From the NCBI GenBank assembly GCA_013396635.1, contig WBMW01003926.1:1258965-1322964 (forward strand): a stretch of DNA of 64,000 nt. Reading direction: 5' to 3'. Shown here one piece after another: positions 1 through 12,975 of this stretch. Numbering within the stretch: the first letter of the stretch is position 1; each line of letters begins with the position of its first letter. The stretch comes from Penelope pileata. Lineage: Eukaryota > Chordata > Aves > Galliformes > Cracidae. Both the position numbers and the translations under genes were made by a program. The notes beneath the pieces were generated by a model. The model did no database searches. It was not told the DNA's origin and saw only the letters and a program-made list of their open reading frames with translations.

Positions 1-3000
1 GGCAACTGTCCAGAGTGCAGCTGGGTGTAGGGAAGCCAAGCCTCACTGTCTGCTTTGCTACACAACTTGGGCAAACTGCTTGCACCCAGACCCTTCAAGG
101 GACTTTTTTTTACAGAGCCTTAAGTTATTACTAGGAATTGTATCCTTAAAGAGTTTTGTCATCCCGGTCAAAACTCCTCCATGTTCCAGTTCTTTGCATG
201 AAAAATAAGACAGCAAACCTTCCTTGCTTGCCAGGAATGTTATGGGTATGAAAAGAAGTCTCTGAGGTGCAGGGTAAGTATCTACAGAAAGAACCACTTA
301 ATAAAGTTAACAGAGCTTCTATTAAAATGTCATTTGGGAGCACAGAGGGCTTTGTCTGTCCTCTCCACACATATCCCCACTTGCCAATTTCAGCCACATG
401 TGGCTGAACTGAGAGGTAGAGGCTTTTAGTCTTTGAAAAGCAGGTGCATCTCCTCCATGGAAGGAGAGAGAGCTTAGCAGCGTATCCCACCGCTGAGGAA
501 AGCACTGTGACTGCTCAGCCCTCACCAGGCAGCAGGGATGCTCAGCAAGGAGCCTTCCCCTCTGCCCCAACACAAAGTCAGACTACATTCTTTGTTAGGG
601 CCAAGAAATCCAACCATCAGCCTCATCAATACAGAGACCAGGATTAATTGGTAAACTTCTTGTTTAAAAATCACTTTCACTGCTTCAGCACTACTTTACC
701 TGATGCTGCCCTTTCTTTTGTGAATATCTACCACTACATTTACATTTCATACAGGGTTACCAGGCTGCCAAGACAACTCTCCCTTTTCTCTTGGTCCATC
801 AGTTCAGCAGTAACAACAGAGCTGAACTCTGGCACCTACAGCCCCACATTCACTGTGTGCGTGCCCCTGACTCCCTACCCAGTACCACCCACACCTGAAT
901 TTCCTGGTGGTCTTCCATTCTGGCTGACAGACGTTCCTGCCCTGTGGTCTTTAACATGAGAAGACATTTCTGGTGGGCTGCAGGGCTCATCTGGATAAGC
1001 AATGCTGCCGAGGCTCCTTTCTCCAGCAGCTAGATTGTTATTTAAAAAATTAAAGTGCACTTGGCACCTTCTAGTATTGCTCCCTTTGATGAGTGGAGAA
1101 CACAGGTGCTGTAGTTACTTGCTGCAAAACAGAGAGGAAATGGTTTCTGTGGCTGTCCAGAGAGGATAGGGCTGTGTGACTCTGAGGGGAAGGGTGCTCT
1201 CACACGCAGGCTTCCACAAACTGACCCAGCATGAGAGCATTGAATAAGGATAAGCAGCTCAGCATCCAAGCACACAAGAAAGAACAGAGGAACTGCCTAC
1301 TAGGTCAGACCTAAAATCTTCCTACTTCAGCATTGTCCCTGGGAGAGAGAAAGCAGCAGATATTGAAGGAGGATTACATGACACAGGGCAAATCCAGTTC
1401 AATTCTGCTGCCTGAACTTCAGCTTCACACAATCAAAGGGACACAGTCCCTGAGCCAGGGCTGCACCAAACAATTGTGTGTAAAAGCCACCAAATAACAC
1501 TGTGATTCTCTCTAATCTCTTCTTCAGCTCCACTTTTGCTTTTTGCCTTATGCTGTTGGCAGGTTTGCTACGATCTGTTCCACTATATAAGATCATCTGG
1601 AGCAATTCACAATTATGTTATTTGCTCAAATTACTAAGAAAAATGTAAATTACCTTATTTCACATCAGCCAGTGGTTTCCAAACTGCATGCTATCTGCAT
1701 ACTGATTAGCTGCATGAAATCATTTGTTGTTACCCAATTAAGCCAAACTCATTTGAATAATTTAGTTCTCCCTTTGCAAACTAAGACCCAGCCTCACTCC
1801 ATCTCCCATTCAACCAGCTTCGGAGAAGCAGCTGCTGGTGCCGTTTGCTGCTTGACTCCCTGATAAATCTCAGTCTGCTAGACTGCTTGTTTGTCCTCCA
1901 AACCTGGCTGTTTTCCGTCCTCCAAATACAGGTACATGGGAGACAGGCTGAAGCAGAAAGAAGAAGGAAACACACTAACTGTAAGTTCAGAAAGATTCAT
2001 TATCATTAAGAAATTGTAGGGCATTTTCTGGAAGCAGAGGCTCAGTCCAATAAGTGATTTCCTAACAACTTCAAGGCCCTTCAGATCACTTCACAGGTGA
2101 AACGTGCTGAAGCCCATTGTGAGTCAGCTCTCATTTACCAGGCAACAATCCTAACAAATGCAACAGTTACACGCTGGAAGAATGGAAGATGGAGGTTACA
2201 GAGCAGAGGATTCACAGGGAGTGTCACCAAGCCCATCACCACTGCTGGCACTTCCAGCTATCAGGAGCTAAGAATGCCATGGAAAACCACACTGCATTTG
2301 CTCCTGAAGGCATTCCCTAAAGCAGAAGGAAGGTAGGTTATAATTTGCTGCAAGAAAACTGGGCAGTATTCCATCAAGACAGGAAAAAATGTGATAATGC
2401 AAAGGCAGATAATGAAATCAGATGCCATCTTGTGGCCAAAATCCACGAAATTGCTGCGGTAGATACAACACAGTCCACAAAATATACAGATACACAGACA
2501 AAAGAGAAGAAATAAAGGCCAAAAATACTGGTGAGCTACGATGGAGCCTGTTGGTCTCCAAGCCTGCAGTTCTCTGTTCACGGTGTTTCTGTCTGCAGGT
2601 GTAGAACCAATTCCTCCATGCTTCTGGCTGACAAACCCCATTAAAGGATAGCTGTAACAACTGAAATTTTCCCTCAATGTGTTTTCTGTGCAAAAAAATT
2701 GCCATGTGTGCTCTACAAGTTTGTCCAAGTTCGGAGGCAATGGTGGAATCCATACATGAGACCATGGAATAAGACAAATGCTCCAATTAGGAGCTATCCG
2801 CTGACACCAGGACCTAAATGCTTCTCTGTTTGTAAGCAGAAGAGCTGGGAAAAGGCTGCACAGAGGAAGTGGGGAGAGTGATGATAGCAAAAGCCTGAAG
2901 AACAGTGAGGAAGCAGGTGTGAAGAGGCTTAACCTACGCTGTGTATGTTACATAGAGAACAGAAAACACTCTGCTAATCACAGATGGAAAGCAAGAACCT

Positions 3001-6000
3001 CTTCAAGGCCCATCTTACTTGCATTACACTGCCAAAGGCATGGAGCCAGAAGCACTGCCCAAGCCTCTCTCCTTCTATTGCACAACTTTTCTTCAGCTCC
3101 ATCCTCTACATTCTCTTTTCTCTCGTTTCCCAGCCTTCAGCCTGCTCAAATCTCTGGATGAAGATCGTTCACTCCCAGAGCAGTGAGAGCTTTACTGGCT
3201 GCTATTTCACACCTTACACAGCAAGAAACAAGAGGTTTACATTATTGCTAGGGAACATCACAAAAATCTGAGGCTAGCTCTTCCAAAACTTGAAAACGAT
3301 CACATATCCGTGCACAGAACAGCTCCTTTTGGCCATGCAGATAATTTCAGATCACCTTCCATGTCCCATATGGTTGGCTGTAGCTAAGTTATCTGTGTGG
3401 TCTATGCAGAACATAAAGCCACCACATGGTCAGTTAATCCTCCATTGGCACACGTGTGGGGTGATTCTCATTCTTGTTTCATAGTTTTGCTAAACCAGAA
3501 ATCATGTGGCTGTCTCACTGCACTGTGGGAGGACCTTGATTTCTGACCATGCTCATCACAAACACAGTAAGAATTTTCTAATGTCAACACAGCACCTCGT
3601 GGCACTGAAACTACATCTGCACAGCACTGGCACAGGACCTACAGGAGACCCAGGCCTTCCTCCAGAGCAACAGCTGGAGACCAGCTGGGATACCTTCCAA
3701 CATGAAAACTGGTGCTGGATGCCCACGTTGAGGTAAATGAACTGTTCCCACTCCGTGAAAGCGTACAGAACTGTCCCTTTGAACATAGAAAGAAATGCAT
3801 TTAGCTAGTAGCAGCAGTTGTGAGCAAGGGGTTAACCAGCAGCCATTATTCTATTGAGGAAATTGCCCCAACAGAAGGATAATCCACATGGTAGAAGACA
3901 AGTGTTATTCGCAAGTTATTAATAAAAGTGACCGAAAAGAAGGCAATGGTATACTGTTCTGTTAATCTCATAAGCCCAGATGTTCATGAAATGAAAAACA
4001 GCCCGAGTCCATGACCTCTCATACTGATGTAAAGGAATGTTTAAGATATGATGGGATGTTATATATCACAGGATGTTAAAAACATCATGGAAAAATTCAG
4101 TACGGATAGCAAAAATTTAAAGAATCAAATACCTACAAAAACATACATCTGATAAGATGCAAAAAAAATCCAATCAGATTATACTTTTCCACAATGATTT
4201 CCCATACTTTCTAGACATCGGTGCTCATAAAATGTCACAGTACAACCATGGCAGGAATCACTGCCACACAGGACTGTAATAATTCCTTGCACACTTTCTC
4301 TTAGCACACAAGAAACCGTTCACTACTGGGAAGACGTGATATTCTGCTCCTAGGCACAATAAAACATTATGCAGAAAGCACCCCACGGGCAAAAGAAGCT
4401 ACAGACTTCATTGCAGCCTGCTCTTGGAGTGAATTCTTGAGGCAACTGATTCATTTGTAAGCAAATTAATTTGTGGTAAAGAGATTCTGAAATACAATTT
4501 TATTTGAATGTCAGTCACCACTTTCTCTCCTAGCCCTGGTGAGCACCAGTGGAGAACCACAGGTACTGGGAGATGGGCAGGAAGATCTGCGTGTGCAGAC
4601 AGCAAAGAATTCAGACCTAATCTCTTGGTCTTCCCCATTGTATCTTTTCCTTGCAGATGCTTCGGAGTAAACCATGTGCTTTACACTCATCTTTGTGTAA
4701 ACTTCTCCGGAGTGGGTTTCAGACAGAGGGCAGCCCCTCTGTAAACAAGAAGGACAAAGCTGAGACTCAGCGTGGGCACATGTGCCCATTGCAGCTTTCC
4801 ATCACCACCACCACCTGCGTGCTGTGGGTTCTGCGACCGCTCACCAGCACAGGCCTGTTGGAAGCAATGGAATAAAGGGAAAGGAATTCACCAAAATCTC
4901 AAACCTTGTCCCCCGTTCCCTGCATGCCCACCCTTGCTGACATTGGAACAACCTGATGAGGACAGCACGGGGCAAGCCTGGGAGGTCAGTTTACACAGGG
5001 GTCAGCTTATACATCAGTGTATACAGTATCGGGGTCTGTTTTCTATTTGCTTGTCATGTACCAACACCATAAAGAAAGGACCAGTACTAAATCCACCATT
5101 TTAACCTTACACATACCCACAATTACAGCTGAAATAACTCAGCAATTTTTGAGTTACATGAGTGCAAAGAAAGCATCTGTAACCAATCACCTATTTTTTG
5201 TTGAGCTTTTTTTCTTTTTTTGGCAATTCTATATCTTAAAAACTGTGAATGCAGTTCTACTTTAAAAAAAAAAAAAAAAAAAAAACACCAAAAACCCCCC
5301 AACACATGTGCTCTCAGGCTGAAAACACACATGCCAAATTCAGCCTGGAGAGAATTTTTACGGCTGAGTTATAAAACCTTGAAAATAGGGATTTATAATG
5401 GAAATGCTGACAGACCGTTAACTACAATAATAACATAAACGGAGCAATAGAATTTCCAAGTTATCTCCTTTTTGTTTGTGTCAGCATTCCTGCAGCAAGA
5501 GCCCGAGCAACGCATCCGCCGCGTTAGCAGCACATCCCTTCAGTTCTCTCCTACGGCGCCCATGGAACACAGAGGAGCAGTGAGGCACGATGGATGCAGT
5601 GCCACATCCTTCAGCCAGCTCTAATCATTGCATTTGGGGTGTTTGTTTTGCAAGGAGGCCTGCCACCAGGCAATGCCAAGCAGCAGGCCACCAGCTCACC
5701 TGCTTTGCTCTGTGTCCTGCCATAGGACAGCAAGGCACTGCTGTGAGCCTGCACCAAAACTTCCCGTACCCAGCACCAGCGTGGCTTCGAGCTCTCTGCC
5801 TCAAAGCAAAAAGGGAGATGAAACTGCTTCTGCTGGTGTGTGAAGATAGCTGTAGTGTTTAGCAGTCCTCATGTGCCCTATGTGTTGTACACTTCTTTCA
5901 AAAGCTCTAACTATGTCTTCTCTGGAAAGATGAATATCCTGAAGCTATGTAAACTATCACGCTGCTCAAGATAATTTGCTCCCTTTTACAGCCAGGAACA

Positions 6001-7467
6001 AGTTGTTGGAAATAAGCAAAGGTCAATGCTACAGAATCTGTACATCCTTTGGCCTTGCAAGAAAATAGCTCTGACTGGTGAAGACGTGTATTGCTGGTAT
6101 ATTGCTGGTTTATTAGGAAGCAAATATCTCCAATGAAAACAAAACTATTCTGCATGCTACTGACACTGGGAATGAAAGAGGATGGCAGCCCCTTGTAGGT
6201 GTAGGGTGTTGTCAGATTCAGGGTTTTGAAAGGTACTCCTGCTCAGTTGGCTTCTGACTCGATCCCTGTCTCATTTGCACCCTGAACCACCTGACATAAC
6301 ATATCATTATTCCCACTTAACAGATGGTCAAAGGAAGGCATAGCAGTGAAATAAATTCCTGAATATTTCATATAGAGTTGCTACCAAAACCCAGGAAAAG
6401 GACTCAGTTTTGTCCTCCTTGATTTAATAAAGTCTGCTGTACAAGCAGAGATTTCAACCTTCTTCATTTTAAGGGTAAAAAGTCTAAACATGATCCATAA
6501 ATCAACAGAATTCATCCTCTTCAGAAAAGCTCTGGTGCACTCCTACAGCAGCTAGCAAATTTCAAAGTCACTAAATTTTCTTTTTTTTAACAAATATTCT
6601 GTTTTGTACAAAACCAGCAAGTTTAAACAAGAGAACAGCAGCAAGTAGCAAAATAGCCCTTTTCTGCTAGCATCACCAACAACTTCAGACAGTCCCTACC
6701 TGCAGCATCCTCTCTGACACCCCCCAGCTCCCTCTAAGGGCACCCCTCCTCCTCAAGGACATTATTCTCTTCACTTATCTGCATCGAAAGCAAGAAAACT
6801 ACAAGTGGCCAAGAAAACGGGTTGAATGATTTAAGTACTCCCATCACTATTGCTCTGCTTTTGTCCAACACACGTGTCCCAGCCTGGTCTGTGCTAGAGC
6901 TATTTGGCACGCAGGCCACCCTTTGTCCCCTCGCATGCCTTGCACGCTGCAGAAATGCTCCCAGCAGTGCGCAGGCGCTCACGCCACTGTTTGGATTCGA
7001 GTGCCTGTAGAGGACACATGGCTGTTGTTTACAGCCCAGGATAGCGCAACAGACATTCAGTTGTCCCAGCATCTCGCCAAGATTAGCACGTGGAAGAGCA
7101 GGAGCTGGCTGAAGCTGAGACTCAGCAGGACAGAGGTTAGGCTTGTGGGCAGAGGGAAATGCTCCTAGGAGCACTGCGCTTCCCTCGGAGCGAGGACACG
7201 TGCTCACAGATCACCAAGAGAATCCATGTTCTGGAAGCTTTGTTGATTCCTTATTGATACTGCGCTCTCATGCAGCAACATCTGGGAGAAATGCTTTCTA
7301 CCATCTCTGACAAGCCAAAAGTCTGCGTTACTTCCCTGTGACGACCTGTCCTCAGGGATGGATGCCTTCCTCGTTCCCCGTCTGCCTCTGGCACCACGGG
7401 CTGTTTGGGCTTTGAGCAACAGCATCAAGAAACCTCCAGCTGATAGCAAAGGCAGCAGCACTTCTTG
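1..7467. other. Non-coding, nothing recognised
   Basis: Moderately AT-rich unique DNA with stop-rich frames. Open frames reach at most about 200 codons (2261-2890, minus) with no family resemblance and no splice-consistent chain. No CR1 is seen here. Confidence 0.7.
5264..5285 (+). repeat. Poly-A tract (22 A)
   Basis: An uninterrupted run of 22 A followed by CACCAAAAACCCCCC. No coding similarity and no AATAAA is seen in front, so I do not call a processed pseudogene. Confidence 0.9.
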
Positions 7468-7520
7468 GAGGCAAGACTGGATGATCTCCAGAGGTCTCTT
7501 CCAGCCCCTGAGATTCCTAC
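7468..7520 (+). mobile_element. Short CR1-like tail
   Basis: GACTGGATGATCTCCAGAGG followed by TCTCTTCCAGCCCCTGAGATTC resembles the last 50 bp of CR1 LINEs in plus orientation. It is short and diverged. Confidence 0.6.
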
Positions 7521-7730
7521 CCACTGTCACTGCAGGCAGATCGTTTCCTTGCTGTCAGTCTGGTTCACCATAAAATATCCACTTTGATTTTCAAGAGACC
7601 AAATGGCCTAGGGACAAATTGTCTAAAAGATCGCTACCCCCTCCAGAATGCTCTTGTCAAGGATGCCAATGGCAAACCGTACAAGAAGGAATATTGCTCT
7701 GGAAATAGAGCTGCCAGGCTGGAGAACATT

Positions 7731-7950
7731 TTCTGGTTGGATATGAGGAAAAATTTATTCCTCAAAAGAGCAGTCAGGTACTGGCACAGCTCCCAGGGAG
7801 TGGGGCAGTCACCGTCCCTGAGGATGTTCCAGACCCACGGAGATGTGGCACTGAGGGACATGGCTCAGTGGGCATGGTGGGGTGGGCTGGGGTTGGGCTG
7901 GGGGATCTGAGTGTTCTTTTCCAACCTGAATGACTCTGTGATTCTATGAT
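7731..7950 (+). mobile_element. CR1 LINE 3' fragment
   Basis: Starts with GGTTGGATATGAGGAAAAA, passes through the typical GGCACAGCTCCCAGGGAGTG and GGGACATGGCTCAGTGGGCA stretches, and ends with TTCCAACCTGAATGACTCTG and ATTCTATGAT, the CR1 terminal octamer region. It is 5' truncated, as most CR1 copies are. It contains a G-rich run at about 7876-7906. Confidence 0.93.
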
Positions 7951-10900
7951 CCTGCTGTAGGCAAGGCTGCCAGAAGCATTACCACCTTCCTGTCCAAACT
8001 CACCCTAAGCCTTCCTCTCCACAGGAACAACGCACAGTTCAACTTACCCAAAAACAAGCAAACCAAGTGGGTATCTCTCTCCATTAACATCTCTCCCCAC
8101 ATCTACACAATCTATGCATGTCCATGCTTTGAAACAGGAGAGAAAAGAGGTGTTGCTTTTTTATTTTCTCCCAGAGAAGCACCAGAAGTGATGCAGCCAG
8201 GGACTTGGCAAGCTGACCACACCGGGGAATGGCAATAGGGTGGCTATTCCCAGAAGAAAAACTTACCTCAGCAAAGCCCAGCCTTACTGGCAAAGCATAG
8301 AAAAGGTTGGCATCTTGGAGCATGACAACATGGTATTAACCATGTTCCTGTCCTGTAGGCTCATCATCAAAACCCAACAGCAAACAGGAAATGCTGAATT
8401 AAGGTAACACTTCCCCCACACCAACCACCACACAGTCCTAATTCTGTCCCTGCAGCAATGCCAACCATTGTAAATGAGACGACTTCTCGAGCTGTTTGAA
8501 GTCCTGAGCAGCCAGTTCCAAAATGAGGAGTAAATACATGGCTTCGAGCCACGTTTGCAATACCTCCCTGCCAACTTCTGGCTTGTACTTCATACTCCCC
8601 AGATGCAGGTTCATGAGCCATGACAAAATCTGGGGGCAAAGTGGAGCAGATGCACAGAACCATTTCTTCTGGTTTGAGGTTTCAGCAGGAATGCTCCAGA
8701 CAGCTTTGGTCAGGGTTGAAGGGAACGGGCAGTGCTCGATGGGACGGGAGCTCAGCACCTGTGCTCGCCCAGCTCTGCCCTCCCTGCTCTCACTGTGTCA
8801 TGTTGAGACAACAAACATTGGCTACACGCAGGTCTGGCTTTTAAAGTTACAGAACTCAAAGTGATTTATAAGGTGCTATCACAAAGTTGTTTGAATTTTA
8901 GAAAATTAGAGGAGCTAGATTTTTTTTTTTATTTAGTGCTTAAATTGGTTTGGCTATTGGTTTCATTGGAGGAGATCAAAAATAATCCTGCTATTCACAA
9001 TGAGCAGTAAAGTGCATTTGAATATGTCGGAATAACCTTAAAAGCAGGTGGCTACCTTATTAAGTGTTAAATATTCAGAGCTGAAATATGAGTCTGTTTC
9101 CATCCAGGGCACGCAGTAAATGGCTTCCACATATGAATAACAGCCCATTAGCACAATAAAAAAATAATTAGTTATCCAGTTGAAATGTGACCAAACCTAC
9201 TAAATGCAAGAATTTCAAGGGGTCACTTTATGAGCCATTGTTCCACCTGGATCCCCTAATCTAAACAACTACTGCAAAACAGATATTGGTTGGAATTGGT
9301 TTACCCACAGTAGAGTTGTCTTAGTTCCAGCTGGGACAGAAGTTGTTTTTTTTCCAGTGTCTGGTATGATGCTACGTTTTAGTTTTAGAAGTAAAACAAG
9401 GCTGATAACATATAGATGTTTACACTTGTTGCTGGGCAGCGCTGCACAGGGCCAAGGACATCTCAGTTTCTCAGCTTCTTCTGCTGTCCTGCCAGTATTT
9501 GTGGGAGGAGGGATGGGGAGACAGACTTGGACTCACCAGGTGCACAGCAGAGTACCTTCGAACGTTCAGTTCTTTGGAAGTTCAGGGATTGCATACGCAG
9601 AAAAGCAGCTTTCCAGGATAAGGTACTTGCTTGAGTCTCTGAAAACCCTAAAGCAGCCCAGTGAAGGGAACTATGACTGCTCTCAACATGCAGATAGGAC
9701 ACTGGCAGCTCTCACCTCTGCGTGAACAGCCCCATGGGTTGAACTTCAACTGATTCTGTTGGTGCGAAATATTCATTGGCAGGTGGGCTCTAACGGGCCG
9801 AGTATCCGAGGTTAATAAACATGCAGTCCATCAGCGTGTGTGCATTTTAATACCCACAGTAATTTTGAAGGCATTCAGCAAACCCCAAATAATTTTATTT
9901 TTATAACAACGTGTGAGCAGTCAGATAGGGAATAGGGCAGCCTAACACCAAAGTAAACGTCCATAAACTTTCAGCCATATATGCAAAAATAAAGTTGTAA
10001 CAATAAAAGCAATTTAGTAGTCCCTACGCAGATATTTCAGCTGAAGGTAACTGTGTCTGTCACATGTTCTTTTCCTCTTGAGAGTTATATTTGGCATTTT
10101 ACACTAAATTCTGGCACTATTTTTCCCTTGTTAATCGGAAACCACAATTACTTCTACAGTGTTTTGCTCAGTTTTCTGTATTTCTGATTTGCACTCAAGT
10201 CTCAAATCTGTAATGGTGGAGAAGGAACACATGGAAAATTAAGGCACATAATGCCACTGAGATAGCCCAGTGAGTGTCCCAGCAAGTGAAACCCTTTGGA
10301 TGAGAGCACACTTGTCCCAGCACTCCTCAGAGCTGACCTTCCAGCTCCATACACAGCAAACTCGTGGTTAACAGAAAGGAAAACCCAGTCCTGCAACCTT
10401 CATGAGAACAAGTGCAGCCACAGCACCAGCATCACGCTGTTCACACTGAGACAGTTTAGCAGCTGCATTTAGCAGAATGTGCTCATTTCATACTCAAAGG
10501 AAAAAAAAAATTAGAAATATAGGCAAGTCTTCTACATAAAGGGACAACATTAGGGTTTTGGTCACTCGGGTACCACTGCCAGCCCTGCCACATAGCATTC
10601 AATGTGCTGTGCCACGTAGAACGTTATTGACAAGATTGTTATCAGGACCTTGTTAAAGTCAACACCAGTTAAAATGATTGCAGGACTGTGGGATCCCACA
10701 GGCATGAAGACACGTACCTATAGCAGTTACTGTCATGTCTCAGCAACGAGCCTCCCATTTGAAACATCACCACCTCCACACACTTGCAGTATTTACCACC
10801 AGGGGAGGAAATTGAGTCAACAAAGCTTTGCCAAATCGTTTTGACTACTTAAACCATTCAAGTATCTCCTCAAAAGTTTCCATGAGCAAATCTAATTTGC

Positions 10901-12915
10901 ATTGTGCCTATGGTAAAAGTCCAGTACGTTCCAGCTCTGTCTCCCCCACCATTTAAGTGCCCACAAAGATCACAAAATCTTCTTTAACGGGACAGCTTCC
11001 TACATACCTCAAGGAATTTGCAGGGCTTTAGTTTTCAGATTTACCTTTTTTGTTTAGCAGGAGCCCCACCCTGCCAGTTACTCCAACAGTGTGCAGGGAC
11101 ATCTAGCGACCACAGAAGATAATGCAAAGAAATATTACATCTGCTCGCTGCACACCATTTTGTTAAAACCAAAGAAGAATTTGAAAATTAAGAATAGAAT
11201 CTATATATGTTTTTTGTTCTTTTTTCACCTCGAGATATTATCTACCCACTAAAATATCCGAGGCCATGCCCATCCAGCCTCTATCTTTGCTTGGCTTAGA
11301 CCTCATTAGGGAAAAGCAGCAGGCAAATTATTTTTAATTTTGCTCCACCAAAAGATTTTATTTTCCCTGAAGTATGGTCTCAACAAAAAGAATTGCCTAC
11401 CAAGAAGACTTTTCTTCTTTACACTGAGCAGCCAGAATTCTGAACTCATTAAGAGAACGTTCACAAGTTTTGTCTCATTGCACACTTTTGCTTTGTACAA
11501 AAAAAAATGCAACATTCTACATCATTATTTTGTTTCTTTTTCCTCCACATCTATAAATACTCTCATGGCTATAGCACTGGTAAGGAAACCCATATTTTTG
11601 ACCTGCTGCATGTCTAACATTTCTTCTTTAATAACTCCAGGAGCATGGCAGGCTCTTCCTATTAACTACATTACATCATCATTATCAAAGACGAAAGGAA
11701 ATTAATTTTGTTTTCCAAAGACTTGGCAATAAGTTGGTTCTTTACTTCATCAGACATCTGCTGTTTTTCTATGTATGTCATTTGTGAAGCAGAGTTTTCC
11801 TTATGACTTTATTCTCATAACAGTTTATCATGCGACGCTGTTTACCGGGGAAATAAAGCGGAGCAGGATTTCTCATTCGCCCTGTAAAAGTATAAAGCTA
11901 CCTTAAAGCCAACACTAGCGTCTAGATTTCAGTTTCAAATACTTTTCTGGTTGAAAATAAAGCTCACCAAAGACTGTCATGCAAAAATAACCTCTCGTGG
12001 TCTTTGCCTGAAATTTATGACTGGTGCTGCAGTACTTTGTTTTAACAGATGGGACTTTATCAGCAAATTATGTGGGCAGGCCACAGCTTTCCTCAGGAAT
12101 GGAGGAGTGCAAGCATTTACTTGGGCGCTTATCTTTGCACTTAAAGCCATATTCTGACCACAAAACTCTATTTTCGTTTATTGATACAAAGGACAGAACA
12201 CAGAGAATCTGCTGTTCCAAAGCACGCTGCATTCCTAACCTTTGTCTTCCCAGTGTATGTCATAGGTAGCTGCTGTCAGATATTTCACACTAGCAAACTT
12301 TTTCTCTTTTCCTTTCTGATTCGGAATGCACTTTGTAATTTGTTTTCATGTTTGCCTTACAACTTCATTGATGCTGTACAAAAGGGGAGAATTTACATCA
12401 CTTTTCAAAATATTTATTTTGCTAAATAATTTGTTGCGGTTTTGTTTGGAGTTGTCCTGCTGCTTGACTACACTGTAACGTACCCCATAGATTGTATTTT
12501 AAAAGACAATTCTGCTCATGGCAAGTGCTTCTAAACTACAGCAACCGATGCATCAGGGACTGGAAGGTTTGCAGAACATACCCAGAGTGCATTCCCACTG
12601 CATCCTTCGCTCGTGCCCTTTTGTGTTATGGCAACAGCAAAGAAGGGCTCAAAGGGAACATCTCAGAGCATCTCTGAAACTTTTTTAAAAAAAAAAAAAT
12701 CACAAGAAAGCTCAAGAAAGCTCATGTATCATCTGCAGAGAAGACAGTAGAGGGGTCTCCTGTTGGGCCCACTCTGAGCAGACAGGAGAGGGTGCACAAC
12801 CCCTGTGCTTGGGCTGCTCCCCACACACCACCCCCAGGCAGCCAGAAAGGAGGGACTGCAAGGATGGTGCAAAGCCACTCACCCTGAAGCTTGCACCTGT
12901 CCTGCAGTGTAACTG
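7951..12915. other. Non-coding, with candidate conserved elements
   Basis: No gene recognised. Blocks near 8880-9290, 9750-10040 and 11800-11960 are repeat-free, AT-rich and dense in homeodomain, forkhead and SOX-type core motifs. They are described under findings. Confidence 0.6.
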
Positions 12916-12975
12916 AGAATATAGAACACCCTGAGCTGGAAGGGGCCCATGAGGATCATCAGGTCCAATCTCTGG
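12916..12975 (-). mobile_element. CR1 tail fragment
   Basis: TATAGAACACCCTGAGCTGG, AAGGGGCCCATGAGGATCAT and CAGGTCCAA read as a reverse-strand CR1 3' end. Confidence 0.85.

Noticed and set aside
2261..2890. A 209-codon minus-strand open frame
   Set aside because: No family resemblance, odd composition and no splice context. It overlaps other open frames of similar quality, so it is a chance ORF in non-coding DNA.
5100..5285. Possible processed pseudogene ending in A22
   Set aside because: No coding similarity upstream, no AATAAA and no target duplication seen.
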